Shown here in pieces: positions 18,590-30,919 of a stretch of DNA of 64,000 bases (positions are counted from its first letter, which is position 1; each line of letters begins with the position of its first letter). The translations under genes and the position numbers were made by a program. The stretch is from Panicum virgatum (taxonomy: Eukaryota > Streptophyta > Magnoliopsida > Poales > Poaceae), in assembly GCF_016808335.1 (NCBI RefSeq), contig NC_053153.1, positions 23,980,090-24,044,089 of the forward strand. The letters run 5' to 3'. The notes under the pieces are model-generated. The model ran no database searches and was not told where the DNA came from. It saw nothing but the letters and a program-made list of their open reading frames with translations.

Positions 18590-20594
18590 CTAGCTCCCTA
18601 TCACCCCCTTCTGCTTTTCTTTTAGTTCTCCAACAAGGCGGGCATCGATAGTGGAATCACTCTCGATCTTAGACATCAGAAGAGTATCCCCAGGTGATAG
18701 AACACGTCCCCTGTATCGGAGATAGTAGATACCTGGCTTAATCTGCAACCTTTCTTCAATTATCTTCAAGACATCATTTGTCGTGTCAGACAATTCCATC
18801 AACATAGTTAACGTCTTCCCTTGCCACGTCTTGATGAAGAACTGGACAGTCCGACCCATATGCAATGTGAGCACATCATTGTTTTTTATATTCTGACTCT
18901 GAAGTGTTTCAGTGTCTTTAAGTGCTACAACATCACCACCAGATTCAGTGCTCGCAAGTACCTGTGTACATGCAGGTAAACCCTCAAAGGTCTCAATCAT
19001 CAGCTTAACATCAGCAACGGTGTACCAGCATTTGACATCAAGATTTATAGTTCTTCCACCACTAACTATGACAAATACACGCAGCATGTCAGCCGGGCAG
19101 ACCAAAAGATGAAGTGTCTCTCCATTGCCCAGACCACAATTAGCTAACATCATGTTATCCTCAAGCTGCCGGCCTGTATGCATCAGGATCTGTTCATTCC
19201 GAGGAATCCCACCCTTCTGTTCAATGTCAGCCTTGATATCAGCAACACTTTGGGATTTCTTCAGATTGAGCTTGATAATCTTTCCAACAGAGGGTATCTT
19301 GACAGATATTTGAATCCCATCAGTTACGTAGAGGTCAACAAAAGAGTTGTCCATGATGCCATAATCAGTGACCATGTTGTCATTCTTCAAGTGAAATCCA
19401 GCAAAAAATAGCTCCTGCTGACCCTTGTCAATCCCCTCAATGGCACCAATTTTAGCCTTCACCTGATCGACCGTATCAGTGCATTCAACATCAAGCGGTA
19501 CAGTTTTCATCATTTTGACATAGATCTGGACACAAGATTAACAGAAATACTAAGCAAGTAAAGAGCGGTATTTTTTTCTTAAAAGAAAAAAAAAGAAAAA
19601 ATCATAAGCCCCAATTCTCATGTTACAAATTCATAAGAGTTCATAGGAAAGAAAATGTGAAAACAAAAGTGGAGGCAACACATGCTGAATAAATAAAAAC
19701 GAGACTAAATAAACATTTGAACACAAATAAAAGTTGTTGCTCAGCAATTTAGGACTCCTGAGGCAAGTATTGCAGTATTGCTACATGTGCTGATTGGGGA
19801 TAAAAAGCACAATATATTGTATCAAGTAAATAAAAGTAAACATGTGCTGATTGGGGCTAAAAAGCACAATATAATGTATCAAGTAAATTCAAGAAGCAGG
19901 ACACTGAAATTTGATTAAAGAAGTATCTATCACTAGCTTCTTTTTCGAAAGATATTTTATCACTAGCTTATCCTGCAAAACCAGAATTACACCACTATCG
20001 GCAGCATCTGAACTGAAAACCAGGTTCAGATAAGCACACCTAACTCGCCCTAATCCCCACGGAAATGGAGCCCATAGAAACACGACTTGTCAGAGGTAGT
20101 ACATTTTTACAGTTTCCCTTCAAATCAAACCCCAACGGATAGAATTCGTTTCTGTCATCCGCTCTACTATAAATAATATTAAAAAATGAAAATGGGATAA
20201 TGTTCCTCCAAAATCTTGGTAGCCGTAGTTGGAAGAGAAGAGAAATGCTCACAGAGCAGTTGAAGACCGGAACCACACCACAAACATGCAGTCAGAACTC
20301 AGAATCGCCTTCAACTATAACATGTTCTTTCAAGACTTTTCTGAAAGGGTGTTCTTGCAAGAGGCACCATCCTCCTGGAGGAAGCCGAATGGCAGAACAG
20401 AAAATTCAACACGCCGTCCCCGAATCCACAAGACCACAACATTCTGCCGAGAAACCCGAGCACCCAGCCACACACACATACACCGAGACGGGGACCCTGA
20501 GGTTGAGGCTGCGATAGGGAGCGCTGGGTACCAGGGCGCCGCTTACCTTGTAGCTGCTGTGGGGCTGGGGCTGGGGCTCCTGGCGGGAGCCCAT
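18590..20594 (-). CDS. Protein with four tandem ubiquitin-like domains, paralogue A
   Basis: Two exons: 20547-20594, encoding 16 residues (MGSRQEPQPQPHSSYK), and 18590-19525, 312 codons including stop; 327 residues in all. The intron (19526-20546) is phase 0. The short first exon is needed because exon 2 opens with IYVKMMKTVPLDVE, the first beta strand of a ubiquitin fold with no methionine in front; 20594 is the only in-frame ATG upstream. Four ubiquitin-like repeats begin at about residues 17, 90, 166 and 242. None ends in LRGG and the repeats differ strongly, so this is not a polyubiquitin precursor. It is more likely a stable multi-UBL scaffold; function unknown. Paralogue B lies 0.8 kb upstream in the same orientation and shares the exon layout. 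Confidence 0.85.
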
Positions 20595-21417
20595 GGAGCC
20601 GCCGCTCGCCGCCGCGCTGATCTCCCCAGGGATTTGTGTCGCGGAAGGAACGGAGTCCGGTGCTGCCTGCTGGGCTGCGGGCTGCGGCTTCCGCTGCTTC
20701 CCTGGTTTTAAAGCGGCGTCCCGCAACACTTCGGCTCCCCGTTAACGGCGGGGTGCCCGATGAGAGAGGGGGGGGGGGGGGGTGATGATGAGGTCAGCAA
20801 ACAGTTCGTATTATCGTCTTTGGGCAATTCGATTTGAAATTCAAATTTTACAGGATGGCACGCACAACACACCATATTCTCCTAGTTCTATTTTAGATTT
20901 TTTATATGCATGCGCTGAAAGAGGATTTGTGCATTGACACCTGGTATTTTCTTTTCTTTGGTGGGCTTGATTCGCACATTTATCAAAATTTAATTGTACC
21001 CTGTTAACACGATTGATCCATATCAAGCGCTCGAATGAGAGCGCACGGCACAGAGGGAGAGGATCACAATTCACAAGCTACGGTGAGAAATGACTGTAAA
21101 AAGAACAACCATAACAGAATTGCTTCTTCTCCTTGGCTAGCAAACAAGCCATTGTTCCTGAGAGAATGCAGAAGCACATCCACCGGACAGACGACACAAG
21201 ACCTTACCCATCCAAGAGTCAAGCATGAAGCATCCAGTTAAGCGCACACCCACCAGACAGACGACACACTGACACAGGACCTTACCCAAACCCAACCAAA
21301 AACCACAAGCATCCAGTTAACAGCAAAATGGTGAAGCTATAGTCCTCTATGAGGCTACGCAACTAAGTTTGCTCCTAGACCTTGCCCAAAGGAGGTTGCA
21401 ACTAGCTCCCTAGGTTA
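20595..21417. promoter_or_regulatory. Spacer between the two ubiquitin-like paralogues
   Basis: It contains the promoter and 5' leader of paralogue A, a G-run at about 20769-20785, and the 3' flank of paralogue B. The phrase caccagacagacgacacactgac near 21250 partly repeats caccggacagacgacacaagac near 21180, a short local duplication. No gene is supported. Confidence 0.4.
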
Positions 21418-24276
21418 TCATTTTGCTTTGGCATACTTGGATACTACACATGAATTCCGAAGGCGGATATCGACTGTGGAATTGTTCGCGACCTTGTGCT
21501 TCTGAAGAGCATCCCCAGGACTCATAACATGCCCCCTGTAGTGCAGGTAGTAGACGCCTGCCTTCATCATCAGCTTTGCTTCAACCTTCTCCATGACTTT
21601 GTCCGTCGTGTCACACGTCCTCATAGACATTGTTAACGACTTCCCTTCATATGTCTTGACGAAGAACTGGATGTTCTGATGTAGCATGAGTGTGTCATTG
21701 TTCCTGATGTGCTGATTCTGCAGCGTATCAGTGTCTGGCAATGTTTCAGCACCACCAGGTTGAGTTCGCATGAGTATCAGTGAGCGTGCAGGTAAACCCT
21801 CAAAGGTCTCAATCATCAACTTGACATCAGCAATAGTATACCAGCTTTTGACATCCAGATTCACAATTCTTTCACCATCAACATTGACAGATATACGCAG
21901 CTTGTCAGTTGGGCAGACCAGAACATGCAGCGTGCGGCCATTCCTCAAACCACACTGACTGAGCTGCTTGTTGTCCTCAAGCTGTCGGCACCCATACATC
22001 AGGATTTGTTCATCCAGAGGAATTCCCACCTTCTGTTCGATCTCTGACTTGACATCAGCAACACTCTGGGATTTCTTCAAATTGAGCTTGATTACCTTTC
22101 CAACCGAGGGGATACTGACAGATATTTGTATCCCATCGGTTACATAGAGGTCGACAGAAGAGTTTGTCATGATGTTGTAATCAGCGAGCCTGTTGTTGTT
22201 CTCCAAGTGATTTCCACCAAAAAAGAGCGCTTGCTGGCTCTTGTCAATCCCCTCTATGGCACTGATCTTAGACTTGATCTGATCAACGGTATCAGTGGAC
22301 TTCACATCAAGTGCCACTGTTTTCACCATCTTGACTTGGATCTGCAAAGAGGACAGCAGAACTACTGAATTACTGGGTAATTTTCGATCTTTCAAAAATA
22401 TAATGCGTCAAAGTTTGCAATAAAAGAACATCAGAACAAGAATGAAGCTAGTGTATATAACATAGAAAAATAATAAAAACAAATTCAGCAGGTACCACAT
22501 GTAAACCTCAATCTCTTTTGATATTATCTATTTTGATTCGCAACATACATCAATAGTTATTACATTGTGAATTTCATGATTCAGGATGCCCAAGGCAATT
22601 ATCGCTAAGTATGCTGATAACGCCAAAGGGTCAAATGACTTCCAAGAACTGATCAAAGTTGATCTGCACGGGATGAAGGAGCTTACATTAAAGCACTGAC
22701 TAGAGTAGTCGTAGAGTTCCAACTCTTATCACTCTTTTTTTCGAACGTACAGGACAACCGTTCATCACTATATTAACTAGTTCAAGATGACTCATACAGC
22801 CCACACACATGCACACCAGCACCGCCACGAGAACTTGCCGGAAAGTAACAAGCCCACGACTAACGGCCTCAGCTGACATGGGCATCATGGCATCATTGTA
22901 TTAGGAAGAAAGGAGTTCAAGGTGACACATACAGTCCGTGAAAGCACTCACCAGGACCAAAACACTTACATGATAACTCGCTAAAAAGTAACAAGACCAT
23001 GACTAACAATGTCGACTGACACGACCACAAGTTGCTAAGACCTTTGGCTATCAGCCTATCAGCATACATCATAGGCTCATAGCATGGCCTCATCTCGAAC
23101 ATCCAAAACAAAAACAAGCTGCCCACCAGTTGCAGAGTCTGATGGCTTGGTTCAGGTGAACAATAATTGTCCTGACCACCACGAAATCAGGGCCCAGACC
23201 CCAGAAGCTCAGAAACATTAGTAGAAATTACTTTTTTCCTAAAAGTTTACTAGAATTTACTCCTATACAACTTGAGAGCCCTTTGAATCAAAGCGTACAA
23301 CACAATTATTTATTTCCTCATGTCTGCTAGTCATCTTCCACCTCTGAAACCCTTCTCCCAGGCCACGCATCTGTATGGGCACCACCAACACAATGCCCCC
23401 ACGCAACTCGCCTCCCACACAGATGTGCCATCATGGTGTGAGCTCCGCCGCCACCAGTCCACCACTCCCTTCTTGCTTTTTTTTATAGGAAAACTTCAAG
23501 AGAAACCCATGAAGCATTAGGGTGCGGCACCCAGGGAACCCTGGGCGGGAGCACTCCGGCCAGTGGCCTTTGCCACTGCGCCGTGAGCCCCTTCGCCACT
23601 CCCTTCTTGCTCGCCTCTGGTATCCATTTTTCACAATGCCAGCACCCCTGCCCTGCCCTCCTTCCTCATCTCCGGCGGGGGCTGCTGGATATGGCACCGT
23701 GCGATCAACCGGTCGCCGGAGCTCCAAACACCGGACCCCAAACTAATCACCGAAGATTCGAGTGTTTTTCTTCCCGGAAGAAAACACTGTTCCTTACCTT
23801 TCTCATAAAAAGATTGCATCAAATCTTGCTAACCATGATAGTACCGTACCGAGAGCAACATATCCTCACAAAACAGATCAACACGCAAAGTAAAATCACC
23901 TCGAACACCAGTACTTCCTAGAAAGAAGTATCACACCGCGATCAAGGACGTCTCGAAAAAGCACCGACCTTGATTGATACAGTCCTAAACCCAAAACCCC
24001 ACCTCACCACCTTGGAACCGATCGATCGGACCAGAGACTGGGTGCCCCTACTCGGCCGCGACGCCCGCCCGCCCCTCGAATACGCGAGGCGCCGCCGCGC
24101 CGCTCCGACCAACTCGGAACTCGCGTTCCGTTCCGCCACGAACAGAACAGACGACCTAACGCTACGATGGGCCCGAGGTGAAGCGAGACAGGCGTGCGAG
24201 GAGACCGAGGGGGAGCGAGCCGAACCTTGTAGCGAGGCGGCTGCTCCTGGCGCAGGTCCATGGCGCCCCGCTTCAT
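21418..24276 (-). CDS. Protein with four tandem ubiquitin-like domains, paralogue B
   Basis: Exon 1 (24226-24276) encodes MKRGAMDLRQEQPPRYK. Exon 2 (21418-22341) has 308 codons including stop and starts IQVKMVKTVALDVK. The phase-0 intron (22342-24225, 1.9 kb) contains an inverted SINE. An in-frame ATG at 24261 would give the shorter MDLRQEQPPRYK, which aligns with MGSRQEPQPQPHSSYK of paralogue A; either start is possible. Total is 324 or 319 residues. Four ubiquitin-like domains follow one another, with a nearly identical second-domain segment to A (GIQISVSIPSVGK, LNLKKSQSVADVK). No domain carries the C-terminal di-glycine needed for conjugation, and the tail is VVSKYAKAK. Cellular role unknown. 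Confidence 0.83.
23475..23595 (-). mobile_element. SINE, inverted copy of the 7174 family, in the intron of paralogue B
   Basis: Read on the minus strand it has the A box cggcgcagtggcaaaggcc followed by ccggccggag-like sequence and a degraded B box, matching the SINE at 7174-7296. It ends toward an oligo-T run at about 23470 (plus strand), the A-tail in its own orientation. Confidence 0.6.
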
Positions 24277-24612
24277 CCTCCGCCCGACGCCGCCGCCGCA
24301 GTTCGCCGCAAAAGGTGGTGGGTGGCGTGGGGCGTGGGGCGTGGCGTGTCCTTGTAGTTGTCGTCGTGGACGCGGAAGGAGCGGAGGCGGAGGCGTTTCT
24401 GTTTCCGGCCCCCCGGCCTTTCCCCTGCTTTTCCGCCCCGACGTTCCGCTGCCCACGTCCGCGTGGGGGGCTCCTGGGCTGATTCAGCGTATCCAGTTGC
24501 GTATCCAGTAGCAGTCCGCTCTACTAGTTTGGGCCCAAATAGCTGGGCCCTGCTAGTTTGTTGTTGGATCGAGCTGGGCTCATAGTAACCAAACCTAGCC
24601 TGCCGCAGGATA
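24277..24612. promoter_or_regulatory. Promoter region of paralogue B
   Basis: GC-rich sequence directly upstream of exon 1. Open frames on both strands here have low-complexity Pro/Arg composition and are not called as genes. Confidence 0.35.
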
Positions 24613-24621
24613 CGCTCATGT

Positions 24622-25756
24622 GCGCTTTTTTCATTTTTATATTAAAAAAAAACAAAATTTCAAAAATATATGTCGAATAGGGAAATTTTCAAAAATGGGT
24701 GTCTGTCGCCCCCGACAGGGTGCCTGTCGCCCATCCAGTTGGTGACATGACCTAAATATTAAAAAAATTACATTTAGGTCCTGGCACCCAGGGCGCATTA
24801 AATAGTAAATTTGTAAAATCGATATAAAATCTTAAAAAAATTAGAAAAATATAAACTCAACTGTTATGGATTCTATAAAACAAGATCTACAACTTTTGTT
24901 ATATAAAGTTTTTCATTTGATCAAAGTATATTGTTCTATTTTAAATACCAGTTTAATGCACTTTTATTTAAATCTCAAGATCTATTCTTTGGATGGATGT
25001 CATCTTTGGCCAGAGTATTGCATATGGTGATCATAGGCTTGTAAAAAATTGGTAGGCGCAGAAAACATTTCTAGAATAAGTTTTTAAATTAGATCTTGCA
25101 ATATGTCTAGTTTGAATGGGTTATTTATCCATGCTGCTATACTGAGTATTAGAAGTCATAACTTTTACAGTACCATTATTTTATTTCCTAAGAGCTAAAA
25201 AAAATTTGGTAAATTTTAGATAAGCACAACGAGACCAAATGAATTATTTCAGATTTTTCTAGGTACACGAACTATTTTTCTTGATTTAGATACATTGATC
25301 AAATGAAAAACTTTATTTAACAAAATTTGTAGATCTTATTTCATAGAATCCATAACAGTTGAGTTTGTATTTTTTCCGATTTTTCTATGATTTTATATTG
25401 ATTTTACAAGTTTGCTGTTTAATGTGCCCTGGGCGCCAGGACCTAAATGTAATTTTTTTTACATTTAGGTCCTGTCGCCAACTGGATGGGCGACAGGCAC
25501 CTATTTTTGAAAATTTCCCTATTCGACATATATTTTTGAAATTTTGTTTTTTTAATATAAAAATGAGAAGGACGGGTCTGGTGCAGCGGTAGAGCCTACC
25601 GTCTATAACCGGAAGGTCCCAGGTTCGAGCCCCAACCTCTGCACATTTGTGTGGGTAAAGCTTAGAGCTTAAAGACAACCCTTCCCCAGACCCCGCACAG
25701 TGCGGGAAGCCTATGGCACTGGGTACGCCCTTTAAATATAAAAATGAAAAAAATGC
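24622..25756. mobile_element. Long-TIR Mutator-like element, non-autonomous, with nested SINE
   Basis: Arms of roughly 300-350 bp are inverted copies of each other: 24622 to about 24975, and about 25262-25566 continuing at 25748-25756. They include the mirrored phrases cgacaggcacc/ggtgcctgtcg and gagtttgtat/atataaactc. Flanks cgctcatgt (24613-24621) and cgctcctgt (25757-25765) are a 9-bp duplication with one mismatch, the size made by Mutator-like transposases. The central 290 bp is AT-rich without coding capacity. Confidence 0.85.
25567..25734 (+). mobile_element. tRNA-derived SINE nested in the Mutator-like element
   Basis: It has the A box tggtgcagcggtagagcc and B box ggttcgagccc. It is bounded by a perfect 13-bp target duplication, aatataaaaatga, at 25554-25566 and 25735-25747. 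It splits the right terminal repeat of the surrounding element, so it is the younger insertion. Confidence 0.85.
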
Positions 25757-25959
25757 CGCTCCTGTTGCTCTGACTGGGCCAGAACGGGCCAAACTTACAT
25801 TCTCTCCGTTGGTTTCTGGTGATGTTACCGTGTGTTTGGTTGTGGGACTAGGTGGGATGGGTTGGCTCCAACCCTAGTTTTGTGGTTGGCTCCAATCTCT
25901 ATCATGTTTAGTTTGTGTTTGGGGTCGGGGTTGGGTTGATTCTATTTTTTGTTTGGTTG

Positions 25960-27028
25960 TGTCGTGGAGTGGAAACCCACAGTCGGGTGGCGTAATGCAC
26001 CCGCCTAAGCCCAGAGGGTGAGTACTCGGGGGTTAGCTAGGACTAGTTCAATCTCGCTGGAAGAACACGATGAACACAGCCGGTTTAGAGTGGTTCGGGC
26101 CGCCGGAGCGTAATACCCTACGTCCACTGTGTGTTGTATTGCCAGTGTTCCCTTTATCTCGAGAGAGTCTGAGAGAGCTTTTGAGAGCTTGTATTGTGCA
26201 GCGAGCGCCTCCCTTTTATATCTCAAGGGAGGGGCGTACATGGCCGTTAGGTCCCCGATAGGTGGGCCAATCGATGTAGTATAAAATAACATACTGTACA
26301 GACATTATGGCACTGCAGGCGACGGAGATCTCATTCCCGGATTCCCTTGCTCTGTCCGTGAAGATCATCCGTCCTGCATATCCATGCCCTGTCTTGTCAA
26401 AACGGCGCCAGGGTGTAGCTTGCGGCGTTGCCTGCAGCGTAGCTAAACGGGTCGTGTAGCTTGCGGCGTAGGCGGTATGATGGAAAAGTGGCGTGCCGTC
26501 GTATCCATTTAATGTGACAGACGGGCTCTGCGCGAATGCGGTGCATGCGGCTGCACTGTGTACCTCGGTAATACGCAGTCTATAGTGAGACCTGACAAAG
26601 GCTGCCCCGCGTGCCGCGGCGGCAGAGCACGCCCCAACCACCCGCATTGAATGCGGTGGGTGGGTGAGTCTTCCAGCGGAAGACTCGCGCCCGCGCCCGC
26701 GGGACACGTGGCGCCCCCGGACCCCGCCCCCGGCGGTATGCTGGTTCTACGCGCGTGGGAGGTCCGGACGGGTACGAGGAGGTCCCGGACCCCCATGGGG
26801 GGGTCCGCGCCCTCGATTGTTGGTTCGGAGCTTCCCCTCCTCAGGGACACGTGGCGTCACCGGACCTGTCCCAGAGCGGGGAGCAGGTCCGGGGCCGTTG
26901 GCCCGGTGAGGTAAGAGCCTGACCCATGGGGCTCGGCTGCTCCGCCCCTTATGGCGTTGTTACGGATGACTACGCGAGTCCTGCCTTGCTGCAGTAGAAG
27001 TGGGTATCCCTACTACAGGGTACCGACA
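25960..27028 (-). repeat. 3' LTR (full-length, 1069 bp) of the gypsy-type element
   Basis: In element orientation it begins tgtcggtaccctg and ends ccactccacgaca. A family-related solo LTR of 1074 bp occurs at 52469-53542 in the opposite orientation, which confirms the full length. Confidence 0.9.
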
Positions 27029-27672
27029 GTGGCCCCCGGGCACACCTCGGGAGAGGTGACGAACCCGCAGGTGGGGCCACTACAGTGATCTGGCTCTTCA
27101 TAACTTGAAGCCTCTAGCGTTAGGCTATGCGTACTGCAGGAGTCGTGTCTGGCTTTGACCATCCATCGGGTTTTTCGCTGCCTCATCACATCGCAACGGC
27201 TTACTGACTCGTGGCCCCCACGCACAGTGGTACACCTAGTCACGCGAGCGACGCTCGGCATTGTTGCGGCCGGAGTAAATGGGATATTTACCATCAGCGC
27301 TGTTTCCGAAAAACCTGGTCATGCCAGCGCTTAATGTGTGCACGTCAGCTCAGCTTCGGCCTCGCTTCGCGTGCGGGCGACGGTTCAGATCCCGCCTTTT
27401 CACACCTTTGGGGTTACCTGCCCTCCCTGACAGGCGGGCCTGGGCCCCCTTGTTATGGACTGGACGGTTAACACCAGGCATGAGCGTCGCTTAGGTTCCA
27501 GCGACGGTTCCGGGGCGCGCCGGTTGGGTCAGACTTCATAAAGGGACGAACCGCATACTGCGGTTACTTTTCCGCATTCACCTTCTTCCTTCCAAACCTT
27601 TGCGCCCCTTTGCCTTCGAACCTCCTCGCCCCTTACTCTCCTGCGTAGATTGCTCCCCACCTCCATAGCGAG

Positions 27673-30600
27673 ATGGCATCCCTCGTTCATCCACGTCGCT
27701 TCCAAACCGAGGAGGAGCTGAACACGGTGCGCCGCCTGCTTGGGTGGAGTCCACAGGAGACTGCCTGGGGGATTCGAGCAGGCTCGGTTCCCCTCGGCGA
27801 TCTGCGTGCCGGGGAATTTGTGCTGTTCATCTCGCACATTTCCACCGGCTTGGGGCTGCCGATCTCCTCATTCTTTCTGCTGCTGCTGGAAGATTTCGAC
27901 CTCCAGCTTCAACATCTCACGCCGCACTCCATCCTCCTGACGGCCATCTCCGTCCACCTGTGCGAGATGTTTGTGGGGGTGCGGCCTTGCGTCATCCTCT
28001 TCCGCCACTTCTTCATCCTGGTGAAGTCCGGGAAGGACAATGAGGAAGTGGGGGCGTACTACTTATAGACGAGGAGCGACCCGCGGACGTCGTACATCCC
28101 CGGGCTCACTGGCGGGAAGTGGGAGGATTGGCGCAGGGAGTGGGTGATCGCCACCACCGAAGCCAACGAGCGCCTGGTCATGCCGACCGGGGGACCCGCC
28201 TCCGACCGTCAGTCCTGGAGGGCCAACCTGTCCCTGCCGTCGGAGTTCAATTCCGTTCTGAGCAAGATCAGGGCGCTGGCGGAGGGCGGCCTCACCTCGC
28301 TGCACGTGCTCGGGGACTTCCTGAAGCGCCGGATCGCCCCCCTGAAGAAGCGGCCGCGTCCTGCCTGGAGCTTCACCGAGCCCTAAGACTGCAGCAGGAC
28401 CCATCGCGGGGAGGACAGCGACCTGACCCAGGAAGCCCTGGAGATCTTCATCCCGGAGCACCTGATCCTTCCTTAGGGTGTCATCTCCCTCTGCAAGGAC
28501 TCACGCCTGAGGACCGCGGTGCTGGCTACCCTACTGACCCTTGACGATGGTGGGCCGGCAGCGCGCCAGACTGGAGGCGACCCGGATCGTGGAATCCGGA
28601 TCCCTAGTGCGTCCGGGGAACAGGCCGTGCCGAGCGCCACGGGGTCCGGCTCTTCGGCCAAGGGCAAGCAGTCCGTGGCTGGTAGTGCCGCCGCGAGCGG
28701 TCCCAGCCAGGCCCGGAGCAGCTCCGGCGCGTCCTCGGGGGAAGCGGGCCGGCGCAGGTTGCACCGCGGCGACGGGACCCTAGTTATGGAGCCCGCCGCA
28801 AAGCATCAGAGGACCGTTGAGGATGCGGGCCAGGGTAGCTCCCGGGCCCCCGGACCTCGCGGGACCCCCGGAGTAGCCGCGCCGCCACCACCACCGCCGG
28901 GAGATGCCTCCCCTCGGCAGCAACAGCAGCAGCAGCCACGGGTTGCGCCTCCGCCGCCGCCTCGGGAGCAGCAGCAGCAGCAGCAACAGCCGCGAGGTGC
29001 GCCTCCGCCGCCGCCCCAGGAGCAGCAGCAGCCGCGAGGTGCGCCTCTACCGCCGCCTCGGGAGCAGCAGCAAGGTGCGCCTCCGCCGCCGCCACAGGAG
29101 CAGCAGCAGCGGTGGCAGTCGCCGAGCCTCCGTGGGCGCTGGAGACCCGGCGCTTCGGGGTAAGTGTTCTTCCGTTCACTCCCCTTATTCTCGGTGCTTC
29201 GTTTTTTGCTGAAGGTTTCTTCTCTTTGTTTGCCAGGGTCTCTTGCCCAGGAAGCTCTTCCACCGCCGCTAGCTCGTCAGCGGGGGTCCAGGCGACCGGG
29301 GCCTCGGCGGCGACGGCGGAAGCGATGGCGGGTGCGGGGAGCTCGGGTGCGGCGGCTTCCGCTAACCCGATGGCGCCCAACGCGGCGGCGGTGGATGCGC
29401 CAACGCCAGGCGCAGCAACGCCCGACGCGTCGGCGGCGGGTGCGCCAGTGTCAAGCGCAGCCACACCCGACGCGGTGGCCCCCGAGCCCCTAGCTACGGC
29501 GGCAGTCGCGCTGACACCGGACTTGGCAACGGCGAGCGCAGCGGCAGCAGGCGCGGCAACGTCGAGCACAGCGGCAGCGGGCGCGGCAACGGCGAGCACC
29601 TCGGTTCCTGAGGTCCCGACGCTTGTATCGGACGTCCCCCCCCCCAAGCGCCCAACCTACGGCAGAGGAAGAGCTGGAGGAGGTCTCTGGTAGGCGGCTC
29701 CTGCAGGGTCCCCCGGGGGAGGAAGCAGCCCCCCTCCCCCAGGTGCTGGTCCGGGTCCGGCACACGATAGAGGAGGCGACCTCTACCGCCGAGGCGGCCT
29801 TCCAACGGGAGTGGGCTGCTCTGGAGAGCGAGCGCCAGTGCCTCGGCGACTGGCACACCGCCTGGAGGGGCGCACGAAGGCCGAAGCCTCCCATGCTGCG
29901 CGTGTTCGGTCCGAACTCAAGGCCGACCTTGAGTCCTACCGAGCCAATCTTCGGAAGGTGTTCGACCGGGAGTTCGCGGTGGCGAGTCGGGAAAAGGCCT
30001 TGGTGCTGCAAGAGGAGGACATTGCCAAGGAGGAGGCCAGCCTCGCGGTTCAGCGGTCCGAGTTCGAGTCTCGCAGCTAGGGACCCAAGGTCCGCAAGCT
30101 AGAGCTCGACAAGCTCTCCGAGTCTCTGCAACAATGGCGCCAGGAGCTGCAGGAGTCCGCCAGCAAGCAGGCTGTTGCCGAGATGGAGCTCGAGGAGGAT
30201 AGGAAGTCACTTGCGAAGCGGGAATCCCATGCCACCAACATGGAGCTCCAGCTTGCGCGTCAGCGCAAGGCCCTCAAGTCCCTGAAGGAGTCGGCGGCGA
30301 AGAAGGAGGCCAAGCTCGAGGAGAGGACCCGCCAGGTGGAGGCGACCCAGGCAGCACTAGATGCCCGGGTGCAGGAGGCGGTCCAGGAGGCGGTCCGGAA
30401 GCTGCAGGAGGACCAGCTCAGGGGGGCCTAGCGAATCGTCGACTGGGCGAGCGAAGCGAGCTCAGCGCTGGTGCCACTTAGAATGAGTCCAATCCAAGTG
30501 GCAGAGCCGCCAGCTTCGATTGCTGACGCCCTCCTAGTGCTGAACTCTGCTTCAGACAGACTCTGGCGTCTGGAGCTAATCCAGATGGTGGCGGAGCACA

Positions 30601-30755
30601 TTCTGACCTGCCTCCGGAGCCACGACCCAGCCATCTCGCTAGCCCCCGTGGTCGATGGTCCAGTGGCGGAGACGGAGGCCTCTGCTCGAAAAAGCATGCG
30701 GGACGTCGTCGACTTCGTCGCTGCTTACTTCAAGCGGGAGCCTGCAGATCCCTGA
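27673..30755 (+). pseudogene. Antisense accessory ORF of the retroelement (putative gypsy-type transposon domain plus coiled coil), with stops
   Basis: Starting at MASLVHPRRFQTEEEL, one frame stays readable through in-frame stops at 28066, 28384 and 28474 as far as 29160. There ggggtaagt looks like a splice donor. The N-terminal 250 codons (LPISSFFLLLLEDFDLQLQHLTPHSI, HLCEMFVGVRPCVILFRHFF) resemble the domain known as putative gypsy type transposon. Then follow Pro/Gln tracts from (CAG/CCG)n at about 28915-29110, an Ala/Thr/Pro-rich segment, and a long charged coiled coil (29760-30430, e.g. RQRKALKSLKESAAKKEAKL) with frame changes. The tail ends FVAAYFKREPADP at 30755, followed by an AT-rich 3' UTR-like stretch. 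It converges on gag. It is broken in this copy, and its function is unknown. Confidence 0.7.
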
Positions 30756-30919
30756 GCTGGACATTGTACTTTTGTTTTTTGTATTATGTAAAAACATTGT
30801 ACTTGTTGAAAATTTAATAGAAGAAAATTTCAGCTTAGCTGTTTGTCAGTTGCTTTTGTTTGCGGTATGCAGCACCCCGGCGCCCTGGCCCCCTGGTAGA
30901 TAGGTTCAGTTGTTAGGAC

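Noticed and set aside
18590..22395. Polyubiquitin precursor genes
   Set aside because: Repeats are diverged and lack LRGG junctions, so they cannot be processed into ubiquitin monomers.
28900..29130. CRISPR-like or satellite array
   Set aside because: The repetition is a CAG/CCG codon repeat inside a degenerate ORF, not regularly spaced direct repeats with unique spacers.
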